Source: Rebecca billardiae RCC1528
Taxonomy: Eukaryota > Haptophyta
NCBI GenBank assembly: GCA_965240325.2
Contig: OZ251234.1
Location: forward strand, 868,001-932,000
Direction of reading: 5' to 3'
DNA: 64,000 nucleotides
The notes under the pieces were generated by a model that saw only the letters and a list, made by a program, of their open reading frames with translations, made no database searches and was not told the origin of the DNA. The position numbers were made by a program, and so were the translations under genes. Positions 1 through 11,101 of the stretch are shown here, in pieces. Positions within the stretch are counted from its first letter, which is position 1. Each line of letters starts with the position of its first letter.

Positions 1-87
1 AACTTCGATGCGCGCGCAGAGGTGGCCGCCCGGACGCGAGAGCTCGCCCACGGACCTTGGCGGGGTGGCTTGGAAGAGGGTAGCTGA
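1..87 (+). CDS. possible 3' end of an upstream gene (partial)
   Basis: An open frame runs from the first base and ends at a TGA at 85-87. The 28 residues are alanine- and arginine-rich with a coding-like composition (ending in the residues GGLEEGS). No domain is recognisable in so short a piece and it may be chance in GC-rich DNA. The remaining 260 bp before the histone deacetylase start hold short CACG/CGCG runs and look like its promoter and 5' untranslated region. Confidence 0.2.
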   Translation, partial: NFDARAEVAARTRELAHGPWRGGLEEGS

Positions 88-346
88 GCGCACGATCTCG
101 AGATTTCGCCGCTTCCGGCAGCCGCTGCGTAGCGGTGCCGCTCGCACGCGAGCCCAGCCCTCGCCGAGCGGCCTCTAAGATTGCTGACTGAGAGTGGCAG
201 CGCCGCACAGAGCGCGGTTGGCATCGAAGGGCGTCAGCAACTCGCCGCGAGCGACCGCCAGTGGCACCGGGCCAGCAAGTGGCGCGCTCAGTCGCAGGCG
301 CGAGTCGAGCCCTCGCTGCGCACGCACGCGCGCACGCACGCGCGCG

Positions 347-3033
347 ATGGGCGACCGCAGCGCCGTCCCGCTGGACCCGCTTCCCGATGCGCTCCCGCTC
401 GCCGACACCTTCGTCCCGCCGCCGCCGATCAGCGTGCCCACGAGCGCTCACGCGGAGCGCGCCGAGAAGCGCGCCGTGCTCTTCACCGCCGCCGAGGATG
501 GCTCGGGCGCGCCCGCGTTGAAGCGGCTTCGGCCGCTGCAGCTGGACACGGAGCTCGCGCTGATCGAGTCAGGCGCCACCGTCGACTCGCCCTTCGCGCC
601 GACCACGCCGGCGACGACCAAGGCGCGGCGTCGCACGCCGCTGCACGAGGCCATCGTGGCGGCGTCCGAGTCGGCGGTCGCCGCGGCGCTCGAGGTGGCG
701 GCGAGCGTGCCCTCCGTGCTTGACGCGAAGGACGAGCACGGGCACACGCCGCTGATCACCGCCGCCAGCCTCGAGGCCTCCGACGGCCTCCCGGCGCGGC
801 TCGTGCGCATGCTGCTCGAGCGCGGCGCGAGCGCCGACACATCCGACGAGAGCGGGTACACGGCGATGCACTGGGCGGCGGCGCTGGGCCACGTGGGCGT
901 GGTGCAGCTGCTCGCCGAGTCGAGCGCGCCGCTCGAGGCGCGCTCGAACGCGGGCGAGACGCCGCTCCACCGCGCCAGCCGGCTCGGCCACGCCGAGTGC
1001 GTGCGCGCCCTCGTGCGCGCGGGCGCGGACGTGCGCGCCCGCTCGCGGCGTTCCGAGGGCGCCGTGGAGGTGGCGGGGTGCTTCGAGGGGCGCGTGAACC
1101 CGAAGCTGCGGCAGAGCACGCTGCGCGCGCTCGTGCAGTGCGCGCCCGTGCTGCGCACCCTCGTCCTCTCGCACCCGGACTGCCAGCTGCACGCCACGCG
1201 GCCCGGCCACCAGGAGGCGCCGGGGAGAATCGGCGCGATCATGTCCAAGCTCACCTCCGCGCGCATCTTCGACAAGAGCGAGCTGAGCTGCCAGGCGGAG
1301 TTCGAGCCGGCGACGCGCGAGGCGCTGCTGCGCGTGCACTCCGCCGGCTACGTCGACTCGGTCTTCACCCTCGCCGCCTCGCTCGAGCGGCACCGGCTGA
1401 GCGCGCCGGTCGCCTTCACCCCGCACGTGCAGCACGCGCACGCGGCCGGCGCGTCGCCCAACGGCGAGCTGGCGGGCGGCGGCGGCGGCGGCGGCGGGCG
1501 GCGCGGGGGCGAGCAGGCCGCGCGCGGCTTCGACGTCCAGGCCTACGCCGCCGAGCTCGCCAAGCTCCACGCGCGGGAGGCCGAGGCACTCGCCGCCGCC
1601 GAGCCGCCGCCGCCGGCCCGCGCCGGTGACAAGCCGTCTGCAAGCGCTGGGCGGCGTACCGCCTTGCACCCGGCCCTGGCCGACGGGCCGACGGCGAACG
1701 CGGGCAGGCGCGCCGCGGCGAACGCAGCGCGCAACGCCGAGCGGCAGGGCGGGCAGACCGCGCAGACCGGCACGCCGCCCCCGCCCGGCGGCGAGGCGGG
1801 CAGCTCGGGCGCGGCCAAGGCTGCGGGCGACATGCTGGCCCCCAGCGCCCCGGCCGCGCGCGCGGCGAGCGGCGCGCCGGGCACGGAGGACAGGCGCTCG
1901 GAGTGCGGCGGCGCCGGCGCGGCTGCCGCGCGAACCGACGCCAAGGACGAGCCGCCCGCGATGCCGCAGCTCATGTCGCAGGTCTCCTCCGACACGTCCT
2001 TCTCCAAAGGCGCGCGCCGCGACGCGCCGCGCGGCGCCGCGCTCGCTCCGCGCGACGCCGCGCTTGGCCCGTGTTCACGCGCGCCCGCGCTCGCCGCGCG
2101 CGCGCCCACCGACACGCCCGCGGTGCGCCGCGCCGGGTCCGTCGCGCAGGCTCTCTCAAGGCCGCGCTCCGCGCGGCCGGCAGCGCGATCGCCGCGGTGG
2201 ACGCGGTCGTCGGCGGCCAGTACCGAAACGCATTCTGCGCGGTGCGTCCGCCCGGCCACCACGCCGGCCGGGACGGGCTAATCGAGGGCGCGTCCTCGTG
2301 CGGGTTCTGTATCTTCAACTCGGTGGCGGTGGCGGCGCTGCACGCGCTGAGCACGCACGCGAGCGTGCGCCGCGTCGCGATCGTCGACCTCGACGTGCAC
2401 CACGGCAACGGCACGCAGGACGTGCTCTCGCGCCTGCCCGCCGAGCAGTGGCCGCGCGGCGCGGACGGCTCCCGCAAGGACGTCTTCTTTGTCTCGATGC
2501 ATCTGTACGACACTAACTCCTCGCTCGACGTGGGCGAGTATCAGTTCTACCCGGGTGCGTGCGCGCGCGGGGTGGGGGGGTGGAGGAGCCGTCGCGGCGG
2601 CGCCGCCGCACGCCCGCGCGCCTGACCGCCTGCGCCGCCTGGCCGCGCGTGCGCTCGCCCTTGCCGCCCCGCCGCCCGCCCGCCCGCCCGCCCACCCGCC
2701 AACGCGTGACGCAGGCTCGGGCGCCGGCGAGCACGAGGACCTGTTCAGTAACTGCCTGAACATCGCGCTGCAGCCCCTCTGGGCTTCGACCAAGCCGACC
2801 GCCGCGGCGCTTGCCGAGCAGCAGGAGAGGGCGGCAGCGGCGCAGGCGGCGCAGGCGGCGCAGGCAGCGGACGGCGCAGCCGCCGCACCGCCGAGCGGGC
2901 AGCAGGCGGGCGCGGCGCCGAGCGGGCGCGACACCCCCGTCTCAGGCGGCTCGGGCGCTGCCTCCGCCGTGGCTCCCTCCGCCCCCGGCGCTGCAGCCGG
3001 CGCGGGAGCCGCTGGAGCTGGCGGCGGCGGAGC

Positions 3034-3067
<34 letters not shown>

Positions 3068-3650
3068 ACCGGAGGGAACAGCGCTCACGGCCACGGACGC
3101 GGGCGGCGCGCGCCTGCGCTCGAGCCGCTGCCAAATGCGTGCGGCCGCGTGCAGTACAGGCAAGCCTTCAGCCAGCGGCTGCTGCCCGCCCTGCGCGCCG
3201 CCGCGCCCGACCTGATCCTGATCTCGGCGGGCTTCGACGCGGGCAAGCGCGACGTGGGCAATTCGCGACTCTTCTCCGATGACAGGTGCGCGCAGCTCGC
3301 GCGCGGCGCGCGCGGCGCGCAAGCCGTGCGCGCGCTCGTGCGCGCACGGCGGATGCTGATACGAGGAGCACACCCGCGCGCACTCTCGGCGCAGGTACTG
3401 CCAAGGCGCCGACCTCGAGGGCCACGACTTCTCGTGGCTGACCGAGCAGCTGCTCGGCGTGGCCAACATGGTGTGCGACGGGCGCGTCGTCTCAGTCCTC
3501 GAGGGCGGCTACGGCCACTACGAGCTGAGCGTCGGCAGGACGATGGGCATTGAGCCGTCGAGCCTCGCCGAGAACGTCGCCGCGCACGTGCGAGCACTGG
3601 TGGGCAGGCCGCTCTCGAGCGCGCCGACGAAGACGCACTCGCGCTCCTGA
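347..3650 (+). CDS. ankyrin-repeat class II histone deacetylase (4 exons)
   Basis: Predicted exons are 347-2009, 2150-2554, 2715-3285 and 3395-3650, giving 964 aa. It should be a Zn-dependent lysine deacetylase. Ankyrin repeats occupy about residues 97-232 (TPLHEA, TPLITAA, TAMHWAA, TPLHRAS). The deacetylase domain starts near 268 and is split by a low-complexity insertion of about 170 residues before exon 2. Catalytic elements visible are RPPGHHAG (about 587-594), DLDVHHGNGT with the Zn-binding Asp and His, ISAGFDAGKRD with the third Zn ligand, and LEGGYG with the transition-state Tyr. A second Gly-rich insertion lies in exon 3. The first intron is GC-AG, the others GT-AG; all junctions restore the conserved frame. 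I chose the ATG at 347; an upstream in-frame start at 194 is GTG. Ankyrin repeats probably recruit partners, as in other fused deacetylases; that is inference. Confidence 0.9.
2010..2149 (+). other. GC-AG intron of the histone deacetylase
   Basis: The exon ends in AAAG, the intron begins GCGCGC and ends GCGCAG. Joining the exons gives FSKGSLKAAL, which matches the expected deacetylase sequence across the junction; without removal the frame is lost. No GT in a position that keeps the frame gives an equally good joint. GC-AG introns are reported as frequent in haptophytes such as Emiliania. Confidence 0.75.
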
Positions 3651-6600
3651 CTGGCAAGTCGGCGTGCGGCGGATCGATACGATCGCCGCGGGATGTTCGG
3701 ACTCGGACTTCAGCTGGGCTCCGCTTCCGTGGCCGAGTGCCCGCGGGACGCGGTCCGTGGCTCCGACTGCCCGCTCCTAAGGGTGCGGCTCCGACGATGC
3801 CGAGTCTGGCCTGACTGGTCCCGGGGTCCTCCCGCTACTCTGAATACGACGACTCCATATATATATCAGATCACCCCGCGCGCGGCGCGCGCTATCATAT
3901 CACAGATTCATATTCAATGACATAGCAGTGACATAACACTCATTCGGAGTGACCACAGTGCGCTACCCGGCACCGAAAGTTGAATTGGCAGAATCGGCCG
4001 ATTCCGCGATCAGGGACGTTTTCGCGGAGGCCGGCCGCCATCGCTGGCGCAGCCATCCGCGCGCGAACACGCGCGCGCAGCGACGCCAGCCGCATGGCGT
4101 GCGCCAAGACGGGGGGCGGCTGAGTTCTGCATCGCCTACGCTCGTTCGGGCTCGCGGGTTATGCCTCCCATCGCGGCCGCCTCCGTCCGCCTTTGACCAG
4201 AGTGCGCGTGCAGGTGCGCCAGCAGTCTGCGACATCGCCTCCCGCGCGCCGCGCCACACCGCGGCTGACAGGGGGGTCTAGGAGGGAATCGCAGAAAGTT
4301 ACGTGGCTGAAATTGTTCGGTGTACACGCATCATCAAACCTAGCACAGCTGCGTTTCGCCGTTGACGAGCTGCACCCCCCCCTCAATTCGCGGGCTCTCC
4401 GCGCTCGCTTCGCGAGCAGGAACATCTGAGATCCGCACGCGAACATGCGCGCGCAGAGACGCCAGCCGCATGGCGTGCGCCAAGACGGGGGGCGGCTGAG
4501 TTCTGCATCACCTACGCTCGTTCGGGCTCGCGGGTCATGCCTCCCATCGCGGCCGCCTCCGTCCGCCTCTGACCGGAGTGCGCGTGCCGGGTGCTCGGCA
4601 GCCTGCGCGCGCACCTTGCGCGCGCCGCGCCACACGGCGGCTGACAGCGGGGTCTAGGAGGGCATCGCAGAAAGTTACACGGCTGAAAGTGTTCGCTGTA
4701 CGCGCATGACCAAGTGCATCACAGCTGCGTTCCACCGTTCACGAGCTGCACCCCCTTCCATTCGCAGGCGCGCCGCGGCCGCGCTCGCGCAGGCGCATGG
4801 GATCCACGTGTTGGCTCGATCATCGGGATCAAGCGGGCTGCGCAGGCAGTGGGCTGGCGTACGAGCTCACTACACGCGCAGTGTCAGAATACGCTGCATC
4901 AGATGTGCCCCGTCGGCTGTGCTGCTGAGCATACGGCACACGACGGGCACTCGAGCAGTGTGGCTGGCGATGAGCCCGAGCATCCCAGCTGGCGTGCGAG
5001 TGGCTTACTGGGCGCAGCTGATGCACGAGCACCCTGCGTTGCACACCGAAGGTGCCAGAAGCACGCGTTCTTGCCATCCAGTCGTATCGTCCGGCCCCCA
5101 TGCGCTCAAGGCGGGGGAGGAGATCTGCACGCGTACGCGCGCGCTGGAGATTCCCGAGGCCGCGCATCTGGGCGCTCGGGTTGCCTCCACAGGGGCACCT
5201 GAGCTTGACTCGAGGGCTGAGTGGAGCAGGCGACGAAACACGCACGACGAGTGGCCGGCGTGATTGTCTGGGGTCTCCTCGTGGCGCGCTTGCACGTTTT
5301 CGGCGCATCACCACTGTGCTGACTTCGCGGCGGCGCCCCGACCGCGCCCCGAGTGACCGTGTCATCGGCTGACCCGCTGACTGCACCGTACGTCCGTACC
5401 AGGCGCAGCTGAGACTCGCGCAGAGTAGCGCGGCGCCTATGGCTATAGCCCGGTCGTAGCTTGCGCGTATAGGAGTAGCAGTTGTCGTCATGCGACCTGC
5501 TCGCCTGCTGCGCTAATAAAATTTGATGACTGGCCGCCCGCGGACCAAACCTACTGTGCGCACGCAGCAGGATTCCACTTCCAGCGACGCGGGCAGCGTG
5601 CCCGCGCGTCGACCCGACGGCCAGCAGTCAGCTCGAGTCGCGTCGGCGGACGGCTGGCTGGCGGATGAGTCGGCAGGCTTGGGGAGCCCGCGGGCGCGGC
5701 ACGCCACGCTGATTGCATGCTGCTGTAGTTGCGCATCGCCTCTTCGTAGACGCGCTGCCTCACTCTCAGCTGAGCTCGGGCCGCCGGGTGCGACGACGGC
5801 TGGCGGGAGCCGCTGACAGTGACGTCATGACGACCGACCGCGAACTCCGACCTGGCTGACGGCAGCGCGAGCAGCGCAGCACGGCGCGGCGCGATGCGAT
5901 CTGCGGCGCGGCGTGGCGGTGGGCCCGCGTGACACGCTGCCAGCGCCACTGGCGTGCGAGACCCCGCCCCGTCTCCGCAGCGCCGCGCTCACATGTGACC
6001 ACGACCTGCACAACACGGGCCGTGGTCAGAAAGCCGTCGCGCGCGCGTTCATTTACGCGGCACCTTGGTGCTGAGCGCCAGCCGAGAGGTAGTGGCGACG
6101 ACGACATCCACTCCAGGTCGATGTGCACCTGCGTCTGTGCCCGGGTGCCGCTGGGATGCGATTGAGGATGAGATTGCGGCAGCATGCCCTGATATGAGCA
6201 GCGGTCAGTTTGGAGAGCGTGAGTCGTGCCAGCACGCGAGAGCAGACGTGCACGTTTCGAGCAGCCGAGCTGGACCATGAAAGTCAGCAATCCAGCGCGC
6301 ATGCCGCGCACCCGAAAGAGCCGACCATCTCCGCATGCTCAGAGCAGCCGGCGGCGCGCTCGCAGAGTCGCTTCGGAGTCGCTTTGCGGCCGTCTCGGCG
6401 CGTGTCATGTGGAGCTGCTCTCGAGGCGAAGGAGGAGGAAGGCGTTGATCAGCGCCGCTGAAGACTAGGACTAGGCTCTCTCGCGAGGTCCGCCGCGCGG
6501 TCTACGCCGCCGATCACGGCCTCTTTGAGGACGGTCGGCCAGCGCGCGCGTCGGCAGCCATCGTGACGCCTCTCATTCAACTTTCGGCCCGTGTTAGCGC

Positions 6601-7228
6601 ACTGTGGACAGCATACTCAGAGTGAACAGAGTCGTCGCGTCACTACTGCTGTTACGGATATACTTATAGATCGAGTTAGTAGAGGCGCCTGGCCGGCTGG
6701 CCGCGCCGCCGCCTGGCAACTATGCTGTGACTGGGTCTGGCACTGGCACTCACTCAGTGACAGTGGCAGCGCGCCTGCCACGACGATGCCTCACAGTCAC
6801 AGTCAGTCCGCCACTGACAGATAGTAGCTATAATGCCTATATCAGCACGCGTTATTGGCGGTTCGGCTCGGGTGCCGAGCGCCGCCGACGAGCGGGAAGA
6901 GCGCCAGGGGAGGGTGCGCTGGCGCGGGCGGGGTGTTAGGAGGCGCACGCTGAGGCGGCCCACTGAGGGAGTCTATCGTGTTATAAATCGTCGACGAATT
7001 TCATCATTAATTCGTAACTGACGAGCGATCGATATGCCGATATATCATCGTCGACTGTCGAGACTCGAGTCATAATAATCAGCGCATCATCAGAATCGTC
7101 ATCGTCTGCTGATCAGACTGATGAGCGCTGCTCATGAGCCGGATGAGATCGACTCGCTCAGCAGGTTCCGCATGATCCGGAGTAGCTACTTACTTACTTC
7201 AACTTGTTAATTAATAGTACGCGGACTC
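3651..7228. other. long intergenic stretch
   Basis: No gene is recognisable on either strand. The stretch has a short TA-rich tract near 3857-3870, the imperfect tandem duplication listed separately, and after about 6600 a lower-GC section with many CAGT/ACTG words. Open frames of 60-220 codons exist but lack domains and have repetitive, uneven composition. Confidence 0.6.
4060..4776. repeat. imperfect tandem duplication of about 350 bp
   Basis: Copy 1 is about 4060-4413 and copy 2 about 4441-4776. They share long blocks, for example the segment from GACGCCAGCCGCATGGCG onward and the later block TCGCAGAAAGTTAC. Differences are scattered substitutions and small indels, so the duplication is not recent. 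No open frame is conserved between the copies, which argues against a coding role. Confidence 0.85.
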
Positions 7229-8530
7229 CTAGAGGGCACCGTCCGCCCGGGAGCTGGCGTCGCCCTTGAGCTTGGTGTGGCGGCCGCGGCTGTCCACGTG
7301 GTAGCGTTCTATGACGTACGGGTCGGAGCAGTGAACCACGGTGTAGTTGTTGTGATCCTTGGCAGCGCCGCTGTCCTTGCTGAAGACGAACGCATCTGAG
7401 AGCCACTGCTGCTGGCTGAGCGACGTCGCTTGAGCGAACCAGCGTGACTCCCAGAGGCCCGTCATCGGCGAGACCATGAGGAACAGGTTGACGAGGAGCC
7501 AGAGCGCCAGGCTGACGAGCGCGAACACGTACTCGAAGGCGAAGACTTGGTCGTCGTCGTCGGACGTCCCCAGCCGGAGCGCGTCGGGCACGGCGCTCTT
7601 GCCGTCCTCCGTACGCACGTCGGCGTGCACAAAGATGAGCACGCTCATGATGAGCAGGATGAGCAGGCCGCCGTTCATCACCTGGTCGAGCACCGTCGCG
7701 TAGCTCTTCTTCGGCACCTCCGAGACCAGCGTGAAGCGGAAGGCGACCACCGTGAGCAGCAGCGTGAGCGAGATGGAGCAGCGGTCCGCCACCTCGTCGC
7801 GCGGCACCAGCACGACGTTGGCTGTCATCAGCACGATCAGCATGTGCGGGAGGATGAGGTTGATGCGGTACCAGAACGAGTCGCGCCGCGCCTCGATCGT
7901 CATGAAGCACCGGTGGTACGCCCGCCCGGACGTCGCGACGAGGCCCAGCGCCTTCGGGTCCGGGAGCACCATCATCGGCCGCTCCTCGTTCAGGGTGCTC
8001 CACCGCGTCGCGCGGCTGCGCACGACGCTGGACCGGCCGGGGTAGGGCACGAAGATCACCTCGGTGGTGTCCTGGTACGTGCCGAGGTGCACGGCGAGCA
8101 GCTGCTTGTCGAACGGGAAGTGCTGCAGCTCCAGCGCCTCGGAGAGCTCGACGCGCATCTTGGAGAAGCAGTGCATCTGGCCGCGCGACTGGTCGATGCA
8201 AATCGTGATCTCGCTGACCACCTCGCTCCGATCGGTCACGTTCCGAATGTAGAGCTTGGGCCGCCAGCAGTTCGTGACGAGCGCGTCGTACCGCTCCGTC
8301 CCCTTCTTCGGCGCGCCAGCGGCTCGGTACTGGTCCACCCAGCCCTTTGCGAGCCACGTGTACTTGATGTCGAGCTCGACGTAGAACGACTCCATCGCGT
8401 CGTTCACCGAGTTGAGCGTCATCTCGAAGCTGATGCCGACCTCGCCCGGCGCCAACTGCCCGCGCGATTGCGCAGGGGGAACACTCAACGTTCTCGCCGA
8501 GCTCGCGTGGCCAACCTTCACGACGGACAT
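7229..8530 (-). CDS. pentameric ligand-gated ion channel subunit lacking the Cys-loop cysteines
   Basis: The 433-aa frame has the architecture of a pLGIC subunit: a beta-rich N-terminal ligand domain, the signature HFPFDKQ, then four hydrophobic helices. These are M1 (YRINLILPHMLIVLMTAN), M2 (DRCSISLTLLLTVVAFRF), M3 (LLILLIMSVLIFVHADV) and M4 (YVFALVSLALWLLVNLFL). M1 begins right after the conserved FWYRIN-type motif. The two cysteines that flank FPFD in animal receptors are absent (LQH before, QLL after), as in prokaryotic members. I start at the ATG at 8530; the frame is open to 8602 but begins there with TTG. No clear signal peptide is visible, so an upstream exon is possible. Ligand and ion selectivity cannot be read from the sequence. 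Confidence 0.85.
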   Translation of the reverse strand: MSVVKVGHASSARTLSVPPAQSRGQLAPGEVGISFEMTLNSVNDAMESFYVELDIKYTWLAKGWVDQYRAAGAPKKGTERYDALVTNCWRPKLYIRNVTDRSEVVSEITICIDQSRGQMHCFSKMRVELSEALELQHFPFDKQLLAVHLGTYQDTTEVIFVPYPGRSSVVRSRATRWSTLNEERPMMVLPDPKALGLVATSGRAYHRCFMTIEARRDSFWYRINLILPHMLIVLMTANVVLVPRDEVADRCSISLTLLLTVVAFRFTLVSEVPKKSYATVLDQVMNGGLLILLIMSVLIFVHADVRTEDGKSAVPDALRLGTSDDDDQVFAFEYVFALVSLALWLLVNLFLMVSPMTGLWESRWFAQATSLSQQQWLSDAFVFSKDSGAAKDHNNYTVVHCSDPYVIERYHVDSRGRHTKLKGDASSRADGAL

Positions 8531-8901
8531 CGCACCGGGGCCGAGGCAGCGGGAGAGCGGCGGGAGAGCGGCGGCTCGCTTTTCTCGCGGTCGCCCGGCC
8601 AACTTGAAACTCTCAACTCCACGACGAAGACGACGGCCCTTGGAAGATCAAGACGACGACTGTTTTGGCGGGCGTCAATATCTCAAGTAAACTGGAAAAC
8701 TCAAAACTGTACGCACGCCGGACGCGTTTAGAAAGCACGAAACGCATCGCGGATGCGCGGTGGGCAGCCGGACTCTTCATGAGCACCAGTGCTGTGCTCT
8801 GGTGAGCTGCGCCCGGTGACTCGTACAGTACAAGCATACGGAGCTTGACGACGAGATGCCGTCCACCCACTGTCACGCTTGACGTCCGCCGCGGTACCTA
8901 C
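8531..8901. other. intergenic gap between the TFIIB-like and channel genes
   Basis: Both flanking genes are on the minus strand, so this holds the 3' end of the TFIIB-like gene and the promoter, or a missing 5' exon, of the channel. An 87-codon minus-strand frame at 8613-8876 has no recognised domain. Confidence 0.4.
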
Positions 8902-9425
8902 TTACGGCCTGCGGTGAACGCCGGCGCGAAGGCCTCGCAGCGTGTGCGCGCAGCTCGCCGCCGCCCTGAGCTTCACGTCCGTGTCGTAGGGCGGCACGAA
9001 CTCGCGCACGTCGTGCGCGCGCGCGCCCGCGAGGAGCAGACGCTCGATGCACAGGTCCATCGCCTCGAGCGGCGCGGGGGCGCTCGGCGCGGGGGCGCTC
9101 GGCGCGCCGTCGTGGAGGCAGCCTCGTGCGCGCGCGATGCGCTGCTCAGCGGCCATGACGCGCGCGATGCGAGCGGCGCGCGCCGCCTGCGCAGCGGCAA
9201 AGGCGGGTGGGACCGGCGCCGGCCGCGCCGGTGCCGAGGGCACGATGGGGGGCGCGGTCGCGGCGTGCGTCGGCGGCGGCTGGGAGTGCGCCGCGCGAGC
9301 GGATGGGCGCTCGGCCGGCGTGGCGTCCTCAGCCTCCGCGAGCCGTGGGCCGCGCCCATGCTCGCCGCGCCCAGCCTCGGCGCCGACCTGCGCGCCAGCC
9401 GCACCCATGCCGCCCTCGCCGCCCG

Positions 9426-9460
<35 letters not shown>

Positions 9461-11001
9461 GCGCCGCCCTCGCCGCCCGCGCCGCCCGCGCCGCCCTCGC
9501 CGCCCGCGCCGCCCGCGGCGCCCGCGCCGCCCGCGGCGCCCGCGGCGCCCGCGCGGCCCGCCAGCGCCAGCACGTCGTCCGCTGTCTCGCACACGAGCGC
9601 AAACGGAAAGTCCACACGCGGCTTCGAGCGGCGCGCGACGGCGCGCACGATCCCGTCGGTCGCGGCGCCCGGTTTGGGCAGGCTGGGGAGGGGCCCGAGC
9701 CGGAACTCGAAGGGCGGCGGCGGTGCTGCGAGGGGCGCCGCGCTCGGCTCGCGCTCGGGCGTGCGCTTGCGCTTACGGCCGGCACGCCGCGCGCCGAGCG
9801 CGCCGCTCGCGCTTGCGGCGCCGCCCGGCTCGGGCTGGGTCGGGATAAAGGGCTGCAGCATGAGCACCGCCCCGACGAGCTCGCGCATGCGCGCGCGCAC
9901 GTACCGCGCCGAGAGCCCCAGCGCGCGCGAGCACGCCTCGGTCGGCGCGACTGGCACCGCGTGCTCCGTCAGGCAGATGAGAAGCGCGGCCGCGCTGAGC
10001 ATGAGCGGCGAGCGGCCCTCGACGAGTCCAAACGCGGACGCGATGCGCACGAGCGCGCGCGCGCGGCGGCAGACCGTGTGGCGGAGCACGTCGGCGGCGG
10101 CGGGGAGCTGGTGCTCGAGGGCTCTCAGCGCGCGCGTGTCCGCGTCGGCCTCGCCGCCGCCCTCGCCCGGCTCGGGCTCAGCAGCCACCGTCGCGGCGCG
10201 CGCGAGCTCGAGCGCGCGCCCGCTGCGCACGAGCGCGCGAATGCGCGCAGCGTCGTCGGGCGCTCGGAGCGTGGAGGCGGAGGTGGGCGTGAGGAACTCG
10301 CACGCCCGCGCGTCCACGAGGGCAGACGCCATCCGCTCGATGTACACCGCCGGATCCGCGGCGAGCTGCCCGTGCGCGCCCCCCCACAGAGTCACCGCGC
10401 TGGGCGGTGCCGCGCCGTCGTCGACGGCGGCGCCCGAGCCGCCGCCGGCGGTCTCGGCCGACGGGGCGTTGCGCTCGAGCTGCTCGACGGCCAGCTTGGC
10501 GCGGAGCTTGCAGAGCTTCCCAGGGGACGAGCGGCAGCACGCGGCCACGTCCTTCAGCGTGATGGGCATCTGCTCCTGCCGCGCGACCGTGTGGATGAGC
10601 ACACCCACGAGAAGCTCGAGGCTGCGCTTGCCGCCGCTGATCTGGGGCAGGGCCCGCGCGACCAGCGCCGAGACGCGCTCCTGGCCCCAGCGTGGCATGC
10701 CCAGGGTCTCTGCTTGGCGGCGCACCTCGGCACGCAGCATGTGCCTCGCCTTCGACCGCTGGTCCGCGCCGACCGCGCCGATCGAGCTGGCCGCCACAGC
10801 CGCGTGTGAGTCGACGCGCGAGCCGAGGGCCGCGATGCGCGTCCTGCCGCCGTCCTGCACCTCGCCAAACTCCTCCTCGATGTGCAAGATCTCCGTCCCG
10901 AGCACCGCGCCGCACAGCATGCACAGGGTATGAGCGCCCTCCTCCGTCAGCTCGGCGTGCGAGCACGTTGCCTCCCATCGGTCTTCCATCGGGTCTTCCA
11001 T
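8902..11001 (-). CDS. TFIIB/BRF-family-like general transcription factor
   Basis: This 699-aa single-exon frame begins with a zinc-ribbon-like module (C13, H15, C27, C30, ending LCMLCG), followed by a charged linker and two helical regions typical of cyclin folds: RHMLRAEVRRQAETLGMP to CKLRAKLAV, and LRHTVCRRARALVRIASAFGL to LSARYVRARMRELVGAV. That order is the TFIIB/BRF plan. The C-terminal half is low complexity: KRKR stretches, then a long Gly/Ala/Glu tract encoded by GCC-type repeats (about 9408-9560). TFIIB itself is about 320 aa, so this is a divergent, extended member; BRF1, BRF2 or Rrn7/TAF1B-like identity cannot be decided by eye. It is divergent from cactin with 100 bp between start codons. 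The TAA stop sits inside a perfect GTAAGT donor word, so the true C-terminus may be spliced. Confidence 0.65.
9408..9560. repeat. GCC/GCCCGC triplet-type repeat inside the TFIIB-like gene
   Basis: The tract alternates GCCGCCC and TCGCCGCCC units and translates on the minus strand to a Gly-Ala-Gly-Glu repeat. It stays in frame, suggesting growth by slippage in steps of three, nine or similar. Confidence 0.85.
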
Positions 11002-11101
11002 CGTGCTTCAGCCACCCGTCGAGAGCGTAAGAGCGCGACTCGACGAGTCCGCCGCGTGCGCGTCCCCGCTGTCGCCGCACGCGTCACGGCCGCCTCGCGC
11101 C
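11002..11101. promoter_or_regulatory. compact bidirectional promoter, TFIIB-like / cactin
   Basis: Only 100 bp separate the two divergent ATGs. Near the centre, 11037-11049 reads GACTCGACGAGTC, a perfect dyad with 6-bp arms. No TATA box is visible. A role for the dyad is inference. Confidence 0.45.

Noticed and set aside
7547-8731. 394-codon open frame on the plus strand
   Set aside because: It is antisense to the channel gene, rich in Arg/His/Ala, and has no domain; GC-rich coding DNA keeps the opposite strand open.
8845-10809. 654-codon plus-strand frame
   Set aside because: It is the mirror of the TFIIB-like gene with low-complexity Ala/Arg composition.
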